A stretch of DNA of 45,098 nucleotides, from positions 1 through 45,098 of the forward strand of contig JANRKN010000125.1 of assembly GCA_033763435.1 (NCBI GenBank), written 5' to 3'. How positions within the stretch are numbered: the stretch's first letter is position 1; each line of letters begins with the position of its first letter. Below, one piece after another: positions 32,327 through 39,688 of the stretch. Source of the stretch: JANRKN01 sp033763435. Its GTDB lineage: Bacteria > Planctomycetota > Phycisphaerae > Phycisphaerales > UBA1924. The notes beneath the pieces were generated by a model, which saw only the letters and a list, made by a program, of their open reading frames with translations, was not told the origin of the DNA and did not search any database. The position numbers were made by a program, and so were the translations under genes.

Positions 32327-33874
32327 ATGGCTCGCATCAACACCAACATCTCCAGCGTCATCGCCCAGCAGAACCTCAGTCGAACGCAGGGCGAGCTTCA
32401 GACCCGCCTCGAGCGCCTCTCGACCGGCCTGCGCATCAACCGCGGCGCCGACGACCCGGCTGGCCTGATCATCTCCGAGCGCATCCGCTCGGACGTGTCC
32501 GGCGTCAACCAGGGCATCAAGAACTCAGAGCGCGCCCGCTCGGTCATCGCGACCACCGAGGCCTCGCTCAATGAGATCAATGAGCTGCTGCTCTCGATCA
32601 AGTCACTGATCGTTGAGAGCGCCAACACCGGCGGCCAGAGCGAGGACGAACGCCGCGCCAACCAGCTTCAGATCGACTCGGCCATCGACTCGATCACCCG
32701 GATTTCCAACACCGCCAGCTTCGGCGGGCTCCGGCTGCTGAATGGCTCGCTGGACTACCGACTCTCGGGCATGCCCTCCTCGGCCATCAGCCTCGCCCAG
32801 GTCACCAACGCCTCGTTCGTGGGCAACGCCAGCCTCTCGGTGCAGGTTGACGTCATCGCCAGCGCCCAGCGCGGAGCGCTCTACTACAACGGCGGCACCA
32901 CGCCCGCCGGCGTCACGCTCAGCGCCCTGACGCTCGAGCTCGCCGGCTCCCGCGGCGTGCAGGTCATCACCGTTCCTTCCGGCCAGAGCCTCGCGACCCT
33001 CCGCGACTCGGTCAACAACCTCACGGCCCTTACCGGCGTCCGCGCACGCCTGATCAACAACAACGCCAACTCGGGCATCGTCTTTGAGACCATTGACTAC
33101 GGCTCCAACTCGTTTGTCAGCGTCCGGCGCCTTCAGGGCCCGAGCACGGGCGACTCGTTCACGCTCCGCAAGTTCGACAACAACGCCGCGCTCTCCAACC
33201 CCGCGCCGTTCAACTGGGCTGACGTCAATCTCGTCCAGGCGACGCGCGACACGGGCGCGGACGTCTCGGCGCTGGTCAATGGCAACCTCGCGACCGGCGA
33301 CGGGCTGAGCCTCTCCATCAACTCGGGCGCGCTCAGCGCCAAGCTGCTGCTCACCGAGGCCGCGGCCATCCGACCCGCCGCGACCGCTCAGGCGTTCTCG
33401 ATCACCGGGGGCGGCGCGCTCTTCCAGCTCGGTCAGGACGTCACCGCCCTGCAGCAGACCAACATCGGCATCCAGTCGGTCGCGGCGAGCAACCTGGGCG
33501 GCGTCGTCAACAGCTCGGGAATCGTCGAGTTCCTCACCACGCTCAAGAGCGGTCAGTCCAACTCGCTCGCGACCAGCGTCAGCCGCAACGACTTCACGAG
33601 CGCCAACGACATCCTCGACAAGGCGATCGATGACGTCACGATCCTCCGCGGACGCCTGGGCGCGTTCGAGAAGAACGTGCTGGACACGAACGTGCGGTCG
33701 CTGCAGTCGGCCTTCGAGAATCTGACGGCGAGCAACTCGCAGATCCGCGACGCCGACTTTGCCGCGGAGACCAGCCTGCTCACCCGCTCGCAGATCCTCT
33801 CGAGCTCGGGCACGGCGATCCTGGGCCTGGCGAATCAGACCAGCCAGCAGGTGCTGCAGCTGCTGCAGGGCTGA
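32327..33874 (+). CDS. Flagellin 1
   Basis: A 515-residue flagellin. The D0/D1 N terminus is classical (RINTNISSVIAQQNLSRTQ, RLERLSTGLRINRGADDPAGL, then TTEASLNEINELL and ANQLQIDSAIDSI), and the C terminus has LGAFEKNVLDTNVRSLQSAFENL and IRDADFAAETSLLTRSQILSS-type helices ending QVLQLLQG. The central ~250 residues are variable, with a beta-rich insert. It polymerises into the filament; its C-terminal helix is the docking site for FliS and FliW. The leader of ~130 bases holds two candidate CsrA sites. A strong terminator follows, so flagellin 2 is transcribed separately. Confidence 0.96.
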   Translation: MARINTNISSVIAQQNLSRTQGELQTRLERLSTGLRINRGADDPAGLIISERIRSDVSGVNQGIKNSERARSVIATTEASLNEINELLLSIKSLIVESANTGGQSEDERRANQLQIDSAIDSITRISNTASFGGLRLLNGSLDYRLSGMPSSAISLAQVTNASFVGNASLSVQVDVIASAQRGALYYNGGTTPAGVTLSALTLELAGSRGVQVITVPSGQSLATLRDSVNNLTALTGVRARLINNNANSGIVFETIDYGSNSFVSVRRLQGPSTGDSFTLRKFDNNAALSNPAPFNWADVNLVQATRDTGADVSALVNGNLATGDGLSLSINSGALSAKLLLTEAAAIRPAATAQAFSITGGGALFQLGQDVTALQQTNIGIQSVAASNLGGVVNSSGIVEFLTTLKSGQSNSLATSVSRNDFTSANDILDKAIDDVTILRGRLGAFEKNVLDTNVRSLQSAFENLTASNSQIRDADFAAETSLLTRSQILSSSGTAILGLANQTSQQVLQLLQG

Positions 33875-33905
33875 TCGCGACGCTCTGAACAGCTCGGAAC
33901 CTTCG

Positions 33906-33937
33906 CAACCCGCCGGAATCCCCGGCGGGTTGTTCGT
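33906..33937 (+). terminator. Intrinsic terminator after flagellin 1
   Basis: An 11-bp perfect stem (33906-33916 with 33922-33932) around AATCC, followed by TTCGTTAT. It separates the two flagellin transcripts. Confidence 0.8.
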
Positions 33938-34008
33938 TATTGGACCAGCCGCGGGCGAGCGCGAGGCCCCGAAGGGCCCGTGAGTGCGGGGAGAACGCCC
34001 TATTCCGG

Positions 34009-34031
34009 GACGCAAACGAGAGAATTGCGTC
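34009..34031. promoter_or_regulatory. Inverted repeat upstream of flagellin 2
   Basis: GACGCAA and TTGCGTC, perfect 7-base arms with a 9-base A/G-rich spacer, 218 bases before the flagellin 2 start. Possible operator; no regulator can be named. Confidence 0.35.
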
Positions 34032-34201
34032 AGCCGGACTGAACCACCCCCTCCTTGAGGTCGATGTCCCCGATCGAGTCGCGCCCCGCGTGTGCGGTGG
34101 AGGCGATTGCGGTTGCCCGGGACGGATCCCGGCGCCGGGGCTCGGCCCGCGTGGGCAGGGCCTGACAGCAGGGCCACGAGGGCCCCGGTAACGGGACCGG
34201 C

Positions 34202-34217
34202 CGGCAGGAAGGTGCCG
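34202..34217 (+). promoter_or_regulatory. Candidate upstream CsrA site in flagellin 2 leader
   Basis: CGGCA pairs with TGCCG around GGAAGG. Its GGA is 31 bases upstream of the GGA in the Shine-Dalgarno GGAGGA at 34238-34243. The pair mirrors the two-site leader of flagellin 1. Confidence 0.5.
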
Positions 34218-34248
34218 ACCCGAGCCCTAGCACTCACGGAGGATTTGA

Positions 34249-35772
34249 ATGTCTCGGATCAACACCAACGTTCAGTCGCTGATCGCCCAGCGCGTCCTTC
34301 AGCAGAACCAGAACCAGCTGAACACGTCGCTCGAGCGCCTCAGCACCGGTCTGAAGATCAACCGCGGTAAGGACGACCCGGCGGGTCTGATCGCGAGCGA
34401 GAACCTCAACGGCGAGAGCCGCTCGATCAACACCGCGATCAACAACGCCCAGCGCGCCGACCAGGTTGTGAACATCGCCGAGGGCGGCCTGCAGGAAGTG
34501 TCGGGTCTGCTCACCGAGCTTCAGAGCCTCGTGACGGCCTCGGCCTCGACGGCCGGTCTGTCGAGCGAGGAGAAGCAGGCCAACCAGCTGCAGATCGACT
34601 CGATCATTCAGACGATCGACCGCATCTCCAGCTCGACCTCGTTCCAGGGCCTGAAGCTGCTCAACGGCAACTTCGACTTCAAGACCTCGGGCATCGCGAC
34701 GGGCGTCGCCGACTTCCGCGTCAATGCCGCGAAGTGGAACGGCACCAAGCTCGACGTGAACGTGCTCGTGACGACCTCGGCCCAGCAGGCCGGTGTGTAC
34801 CTCTCGAACGCGTCGAACAACCTCGACCTGGGCACGGGCTCGAGCTTCGTGCTCGAGGTCACGGGCCGCCTGGGCTCGCGTCAGTTCTCGTTCAGCTCGG
34901 GCACGACGCTGGCCTCGATCGCCACGACGATCAACCAGTACAGCGACGTGACGGGCATCAAGGCGACGGCCTCGACCAACAGCACCGGCCTGAAGATTTA
35001 CTCCGACGGCTGGGGCAAGGACGAGTTCGTCTCGGTCAAGGTCGTCAAGGACGGCTCGATCGGCACGGCCAGCAACATCGGCTTCTACAGCCTCCAGTCG
35101 GGCAACTTCAACAGCGCCTCGACCACCCTCACCCAGGCCTTCACCAATACCAACGCGCTGAATGACTCGGGCCAGGACCTGGGCGCGACGATCAACGGCA
35201 TCGCCGCGACGGCCAACGGCAAGACCATCCGCATCAACACCGACTTCCTCGACACCGAGATCACCCTCACCGATACCCAGTCGCGCACGCTGGGCAACGT
35301 CGGCTCGGGCTCGAACCCCGCCTTCAGCATCACCGGCGGCGGCGCGACCTTCCAGCTCGCTGGCAAGGTCGACATCGGCGGCCGCGTCGCGATCGGTATC
35401 CAGGACGTCAGCGCCCGCAAGCTGGGCAACGCCGTCAGCGGGTACCTCTCCGACCTGACCAGCGGCAACACGGGGAACGTCGTCAACGGCGACACCACCA
35501 AGGCCCAGAAGATCGTCACCGAGGCGATCGAACAGGTCTCGGCGACCCGCGGCCGACTGGGCGCGTTCCAGAAGAACGTCGTCGGCGCCACGATCCGTTC
35601 GCTGGGCATCGCGGTCGAGAACACCGCGGCCGCCCAGAGCGTCATCCGCGACTCGGACTTCGCCGCGGAGACGGCGTCGCTGACCCGCTCGCAGATCCTT
35701 GCGTCGAGCTCGACGAACATCCTGGGCCTGGCCAACCAGTCGCCCCAGCAGGTCCTGCAGCTTCTCGGCTAA
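34249..35772 (+). CDS. Flagellin 2
   Basis: A 507-residue flagellin, related to flagellin 1 at both ends: RINTNVQSLIAQRVLQQNQ, RLSTGLKINRGKDDPAGL and QLQIDSIIQTIDRIS at the N terminus; RGRLGAFQKNVVGATIRSL, IRDSDFAAETASLTRSQIL and the SPQQVLQLLG end. The middle differs strongly from flagellin 1, so the two are not a recent duplication. Having two flagellins with separate terminators suggests a filament of changing composition or conditional use. Shine-Dalgarno GGAGGA lies 5 bases before the ATG, with a GGA hairpin upstream. Ends at a UUCG-loop terminator. Confidence 0.96.
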   Translation: MSRINTNVQSLIAQRVLQQNQNQLNTSLERLSTGLKINRGKDDPAGLIASENLNGESRSINTAINNAQRADQVVNIAEGGLQEVSGLLTELQSLVTASASTAGLSSEEKQANQLQIDSIIQTIDRISSSTSFQGLKLLNGNFDFKTSGIATGVADFRVNAAKWNGTKLDVNVLVTTSAQQAGVYLSNASNNLDLGTGSSFVLEVTGRLGSRQFSFSSGTTLASIATTINQYSDVTGIKATASTNSTGLKIYSDGWGKDEFVSVKVVKDGSIGTASNIGFYSLQSGNFNSASTTLTQAFTNTNALNDSGQDLGATINGIAATANGKTIRINTDFLDTEITLTDTQSRTLGNVGSGSNPAFSITGGGATFQLAGKVDIGGRVAIGIQDVSARKLGNAVSGYLSDLTSGNTGNVVNGDTTKAQKIVTEAIEQVSATRGRLGAFQKNVVGATIRSLGIAVENTAAAQSVIRDSDFAAETASLTRSQILASSSTNILGLANQSPQQVLQLLG

Positions 35773-35809
35773 GCCGCGACGCTGAACGCCTGAAACCCTG
35801 AGTCCTCTT

Positions 35810-35844
35810 CGCCCCGGTCTTCGGATCGGGGCGTTTTCTTTTTG
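35810..35844 (+). terminator. Intrinsic terminator after flagellin 2 (UUCG loop)
   Basis: A 10-bp stem (35810-35819 with 35824-35833, one G-T pair) closed by the very stable TTCG tetraloop, followed by TTTTCTTTTT. It marks the end of the flagellar block. Confidence 0.88.
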
Positions 35845-35871
35845 CGCGCAGCCCGCCCACAATCGCGAGCG

Positions 35872-36891
35872 ATGGCCCGCCGCGCACCAACTCCCCGCTC
35901 AGAGCCCGCCGAGCGCCTGCCCGCGCCCCCGCTGCCCGAGTCGCTCCCGCCGGCGCTCGCGAAGGCGCGGGACCAGTTCCGGGCGTTCCTGCGGATCGAA
36001 TGCGGTCTGGCGCCCACGACGCTCGAGGCGTACGACCGCGACCTGCGCGAGCTGCTCGCCTTCGCCGTGGACCGAGGCGCGGACGCGCCGGCGAAACTCA
36101 CGCCCGAACTGCTCACCCGGCACGTGCAGCACCTCTCAGGCCCGCGCAAGCTCGCGGGAGGCTCGGTCGTCCGGCACATCTCAACGATCAAGGTCTTCGG
36201 ACGCTTCCTGCACGCGCGCGGGATGGTCGAGGCGAACCCCGCGGACATCCTCGACCGCCCGACGCGCTGGCGCAAGCTGCCGGGCGTGCTCTCGCCCAGG
36301 CAGATGGCCCAGCTCATCGAGGCCGCGGGGCCCGGGCTGTACGCGACGAGCGCGGACAAGGAACCCGGGCCGATCGCGCGGGTGCTCTGGATGCGCGACC
36401 GGGCGGCGCTGGAGCTGATGTACGCCTCGGGCCTGCGGGCGAGCGAGGTCGGCGCGATCGCGATGGACGATTACCTCCCGACGCTCGCGGTCGTGAAAGT
36501 GACGGGCAAGGGCAACAAGCAGCGCCTCGTGCCCGTGCACGCCGGGGCGCGCCGGGCGGTAGAGATGTACCTCAAAGACTGCCGGCCAGTGCTCGCGCGC
36601 GAGGGGGCGCACGCCAAGAACCGCCTGCTGCTCTCGAACACGGGCCGGCCTCTGGAGCGCGTGGCGGTCTGGCACATGGTCAAGCGCGCCGCGCGGGCCG
36701 CGGGGATGGATCGGGTTCACCCGCACGTGCTGAGGCACTCGTTCGCGACGCACCTGCTGATCGGCGGGGCGGATCTGCGGGTGGTGCAGGAGCTGCTGGG
36801 GCACGCGGACATCGCGACGACCCAGATCTACACACACGTGGACCGCTCGCGGCTGAAGAGCGTCCACCGCAAGTTCCACCCGCGCGGATAG
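35872..36891 (+). CDS. Tyrosine recombinase XerC/XerD
   Basis: A 339-residue tyrosine recombinase. After a Pro/Arg-rich tail of ~25 residues, the SAM-like DNA-binding domain (FRAFLRIECGLAPTTLEAYDRDLRE) and the catalytic domain follow. All six catalytic residues are present: Arg189 (ASGLRASE), Lys213 (TGKGNKQR), His285 and Arg288 (HVLRHSFATHL), His311 (LLGHADIATTQIYTHV) and Tyr320. Length and motifs fit the chromosomal Xer proteins that resolve dimers at dif together with FtsK. I see no dif site or phage genes near it. XerC and XerD cannot be told apart here. The ATG at 35872 lacks a Shine-Dalgarno. It follows the flagellin 2 terminator and is probably unrelated to motility. Confidence 0.88.
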   Translation: MARRAPTPRSEPAERLPAPPLPESLPPALAKARDQFRAFLRIECGLAPTTLEAYDRDLRELLAFAVDRGADAPAKLTPELLTRHVQHLSGPRKLAGGSVVRHISTIKVFGRFLHARGMVEANPADILDRPTRWRKLPGVLSPRQMAQLIEAAGPGLYATSADKEPGPIARVLWMRDRAALELMYASGLRASEVGAIAMDDYLPTLAVVKVTGKGNKQRLVPVHAGARRAVEMYLKDCRPVLAREGAHAKNRLLLSNTGRPLERVAVWHMVKRAARAAGMDRVHPHVLRHSFATHLLIGGADLRVVQELLGHADIATTQIYTHVDRSRLKSVHRKFHPRG

Positions 36892-36904
36892 GGAGCAACG
36901 CGGA

Positions 36905-36951
36905 TTGGCCTTGGGGGCGGACGTTTCCTAGACTTTCAAGAACGATTGAAA
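36905..36951 (+). promoter_or_regulatory. Candidate promoter and operator upstream of mqnC
   Basis: TTGGCC (36905-36910) and TAGACT (36929-36934) are 18 bases apart. TTTCAA (36934-36939) and TTGAAA (36946-36951), perfect 6-base arms with a 6-base spacer, cover the expected transcription start and could bind a repressor. mqnC starts ~100 bases downstream. Confidence 0.4.
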
Positions 36952-37041
36952 ACTCGGCGTGGCCGCGCGCGGGGGGGGAGCTGGGGGTTGGGTCGGGGGC
37001 GTGGGGTCGCGGCCGGGTCGGAATTGGCCAAGGAGGCCCGC

Positions 37042-38622
37042 ATGCCCTCGATCTACACGCCGCCGCCGGAGCATCCGCACCTTTCGGGGCTGGACGAGGG
37101 GTTGCTTCGGGCCGTGGCGCTGGGCGCGGCGCGGCTGACGATGCCGCAGGGGCTCGAGATCTATCGCGCGATGGGCCTGCCCTCGCTCGGTCGATTTGCC
37201 GACGCGCGCTGCCGGCAGATCCACGGCGAGACGTTCCGCACCTACGTGATCGACCGGAACATCAACTACACCAATGTCTGCTCGGCCAAGTGCACGTTCT
37301 GCGCCTTCCGCCGCGATGCCGACGACTCCGACGCGTACACCCTCTCGCACGAGGCGCTGTACGACAAGGTCGCGGAGCTGGTCTCGATCGGCGGGACGCA
37401 GATCCTGATGCAGGGCGGCATGAACCCCAACCTGCCGATCGACTGGTACGTGAAGCTGCTGACGGGGCTGAAGGAACGCTTCCCGGGCGTGCACGTGCAC
37501 GGGTTCAGCCCGCCGGAGTTCATTGAGTTCGTCCACTTCTTTGATCCTCCCGGCGCGACGCTCGAAGAAAAAATCCGCTCGGTGATGAAGCCGCTGCGCG
37601 ACGCGGGGCTCGACTCGGTCCCGGGCGGCGGGGGCGAGATCTTCAGCCATGCCGTGAGGCGGAAGATCGGGCTTGGAAAGTGCGACGCCGAGAGCTGGCT
37701 GACGGTGATGTACGTCGCGCATTCGCTGGGGATGTTCACGAGCGCGACGATGATGTTCGGGCACATCGAGAGCCCGATCGACCGGATCCACCACATGGCC
37801 CTCGTGCGCGCCTGGCAGGACCGCGCGCTGCGGGAAGGGGGCGCCTCGCCCTCGGACATTCCGCCCTCACACGGCGCCGACGCGCAGACGGGCCTGAAGC
37901 ACCGCGCCCGCGCGGGCTTCGGGCACTACAAGGCGTTCATTTCGTGGCCTTTCCAGCGCGAGAACACGCCGCTGGGGCGCGTGCCCGACTGGGGCGCGGA
38001 CCCGACCGACCTCTCGCGCGAGTTCCCGGGCGACGCGATCGCCCGCGCGTCGAAGCTGATCGAACTGTCGAGCGATCGGCTGATGGAGCTCGACCCGTCG
38101 CTCCCGCGCGGCAAGCGCTCGGCCGACGCGTACGACTTTGAGGCGATCGACGCGCGCGAGTATCCCACCGCGGCGCTGTTCGGCAAGCGCGTGCGGATGT
38201 CGGGCGCGAGCGACTATCTCCGCACGCAGGCGCTCTCGCGGCTGTTCATCGACAACGTCTACTCCATCGGCGCCTCGTGGGTCACCATGGGCCCGCACGT
38301 GGGCCAAGTCGCGCTCGCCTACGGCGCGAACGACATGGGCAGTGTGATGATGGAAGAGAACGTCGTGTCCAGCGCGGGCACGACGTACTGCCTCGACGAG
38401 GCCGTGCTGTGCCGGCTGATCCGCGACGCGGGCTTCGTGCCCGCCCAGCGCGACAACGTGTACGACCTGCTGCGGATCCATGCGGGCCCCGACGCGCCCG
38501 ATCGGCGCGTGACGGACTGGTCGAAGCACCGCGCGCGGAAGATGCATCAGGAAGCGCCGCGGGCACCCAAGCCGACGGCCAAGGCGACGCTGACGGTCAG
38601 CGCCTCGCCGGCCCAGAACTGA
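37042..38622 (+). CDS. mqnC: Cyclic dehypoxanthinyl futalosine synthase MqnC (radical SAM), enlarged
   Basis: A 526-residue radical SAM enzyme of the futalosine menaquinone pathway. The 4Fe-4S cluster Cys are Cys80, Cys84 and Cys87 in NYTNVCSAKCTFCAF. Further MqnC landmarks are QILMQGGMNPNLPIDWY, HVHGFSPPEF, GLDSVPGGGGEI, TSATMMFGHIE and GANDMGSVMMEENVVSSAG. MqnC closes the futalosine side chain into a ring; MqnE is the closest alternative. The usual length is ~350-400. The extra residues lie at ~263-292, ~312-386 and in a basic C-terminal tail. AAGGAGG lies 6 bases before the ATG, with GGCC on both sides forming a small hairpin. No other mqn gene is in the window. Confidence 0.83.
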   Translation: MPSIYTPPPEHPHLSGLDEGLLRAVALGAARLTMPQGLEIYRAMGLPSLGRFADARCRQIHGETFRTYVIDRNINYTNVCSAKCTFCAFRRDADDSDAYTLSHEALYDKVAELVSIGGTQILMQGGMNPNLPIDWYVKLLTGLKERFPGVHVHGFSPPEFIEFVHFFDPPGATLEEKIRSVMKPLRDAGLDSVPGGGGEIFSHAVRRKIGLGKCDAESWLTVMYVAHSLGMFTSATMMFGHIESPIDRIHHMALVRAWQDRALREGGASPSDIPPSHGADAQTGLKHRARAGFGHYKAFISWPFQRENTPLGRVPDWGADPTDLSREFPGDAIARASKLIELSSDRLMELDPSLPRGKRSADAYDFEAIDAREYPTAALFGKRVRMSGASDYLRTQALSRLFIDNVYSIGASWVTMGPHVGQVALAYGANDMGSVMMEENVVSSAGTTYCLDEAVLCRLIRDAGFVPAQRDNVYDLLRIHAGPDAPDRRVTDWSKHRARKMHQEAPRAPKPTAKATLTVSASPAQN

Positions 38623-38656
38623 CCGCGCGAACGCGGCGTCAATCGGCGCTTTGCCG

Positions 38657-38694
38657 AGAACAAACAAGGCCCCGACGCGCGAAGCGCCGGGGCC
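38657..38694 (-). terminator. Terminator of the PEP-CTERM gene, between convergent genes
   Basis: GGCCCCG (38668-38674) pairs with CGGGGCC (38688-38694), with an inner GCGC/GCGC stem around GAA. On the minus strand a T-rich TTGTTTGTT follows, so it best serves the PEP-CTERM gene; on the plus strand there is no T-run. Confidence 0.65.
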
Positions 38695-38728
38695 CTGTGC
38701 ATTGAAGGAGTTTGCTTCGCGCAATCGC

Positions 38729-39475
38729 TCAGGCGCGACGGCGACGGCCCGCGATCAGCATGCCCGCGCCCGCGAGCACCAGCGTGCCGGGCGTCGGGAT
38801 GATCGTGAAGGACGTGGGGTCAAAGGGCAGGAACGCGCCCGACTGATCGCCCGTGCCGTCGGCGGTGATCCAGTTGGCAAGGTTGTTGATGAGGGGCAGG
38901 TAGCCTGAGAAGGCCAGCTGGCCCGAGCGCGCGCCGGCGTAGCGGCCGACGTCCTTGCCGCCCGTGAGGTCCAGCGCCGTGCTGCCCGCGACGAGGCCCG
39001 AGCCGGTCAGCAGGCCGTTGGCGGCGCTGAAGCCCGAGTTGGCGATCGCGGCGAGGAACGTGGGCGAGGCGACGCTGCCCGTAAAGGCGTAGACGGTCTC
39101 GTTGCTGTTGGCCACGCCCCGGTTGGTCGAGTCGATCCAGGTGACCGCGCCCAGATTGCTGACGGTGTCGGTGAGCGCGGGACCGTTGACACGGTCGATA
39201 GTGATGATCGTGCCGGCGGCGATCGCGCCCGACGCGGTCCACTTCCACACGGCCTCGCCCGTGTTGAGCGCCGAGCCGTTCCACTCGTTGTCGGTGAAGA
39301 AGATCTCGGTGCCTGCGGCCAGGCCCTCGAGGGCCACGAACGCGAGGTTGTCCTCGTTGTCGGCGTTGAAGCCGGTGAAGGCGATCGAGCCGGCCGACAG
39401 CGAACCGAAGGCCGAACCCGCGGCCAGCGCGAGCGCGCCGGCGCCCAGAATTCCCGTGAACAGCGACTTGGTCAT
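38729..39475 (-). CDS. PEP-CTERM-sorted secreted protein
   Basis: A 248-residue exported protein. The signal peptide is residues 1-24 (TGILGAGALALAAGSAFG). The body has a beta-rich pattern opening with SIAFTGFNADNEDNLAFVAL and FFTDNEWNG, seen in other planctomycete surface proteins of unknown function. The C terminus is the PEP-CTERM type: a PTPGTLVLAGAGML helix with the motif PTPG in place of PEP, then GRRRRA. Such proteins are processed by an exosortase and linked to extracellular polysaccharide; no exosortase is in the window. The ATG at 39475 is chosen for the signal peptide and GGAG ~8 bases upstream; the frame stays open to 40429, which is only shadow sequence. Confidence 0.82.
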   Translation of the reverse strand: MTKSLFTGILGAGALALAAGSAFGSLSAGSIAFTGFNADNEDNLAFVALEGLAAGTEIFFTDNEWNGSALNTGEAVWKWTASGAIAAGTIITIDRVNGPALTDTVSNLGAVTWIDSTNRGVANSNETVYAFTGSVASPTFLAAIANSGFSAANGLLTGSGLVAGSTALDLTGGKDVGRYAGARSGQLAFSGYLPLINNLANWITADGTGDQSGAFLPFDPTSFTIIPTPGTLVLAGAGMLIAGRRRRA

Positions 39476-39654
39476 CTCTCTCTCCTCAATCTCGTACCGA
39501 GCCCCGCGCGGGGAAACAGTGCCGCGGCGGAACTCGGAGCAGAGTGAAGGGTCCCACCCACCGACGCGGGATTGCCCCGGGGCGAAGCTTGCGTGAAGAT
39601 CCGACGAACGTGTCAAAGTGGGTGGTCTGGCGCCAAAGCCGACGCCCAAAGCTG

Positions 39655-39673
39655 GCCCCCGGCCGCCGGGGGC
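39655..39673. promoter_or_regulatory. Perfect 8-bp hairpin upstream of the FlgG-like lipoprotein gene
   Basis: GCCCCCGG and CCGGGGGC flank CCG, 16 bases before the ATG at 39689. No T-run follows on either strand. It could hinder read-through or ribosome access; the gene has no Shine-Dalgarno after it. Confidence 0.35.
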
Positions 39674-39688
39674 TCCGATACACCGTGC

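Larger units (their letters stand above)
33875..34248. other. Region between the two flagellin genes
   Basis: 374 bases without a gene. It contains the flagellin 1 terminator (33906-33937), an inverted repeat at 34009-34031, several GGGCC-rich palindromes around 34160-34195, the candidate upstream CsrA hairpin (34202-34217) and the flagellin 2 ribosome binding site. The flagellin 2 promoter must be here, but I could not find a convincing sigma-28 or sigma-54 site. Confidence 0.5.

Noticed and set aside
34150..34200. CRISPR-like or REP-like repeats from the GGGCC palindromes
   Set aside because: Short, irregular and explained by GC-rich sequence; no regular spacing or unique spacers.
35872..36891. 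Xer-type recombinase next to flagellins as a flagellar phase-variation switch
   Set aside because: No inverted repeat pair or invertible segment around the flagellin genes; separate terminator between them; motifs fit ordinary chromosomal Xer.
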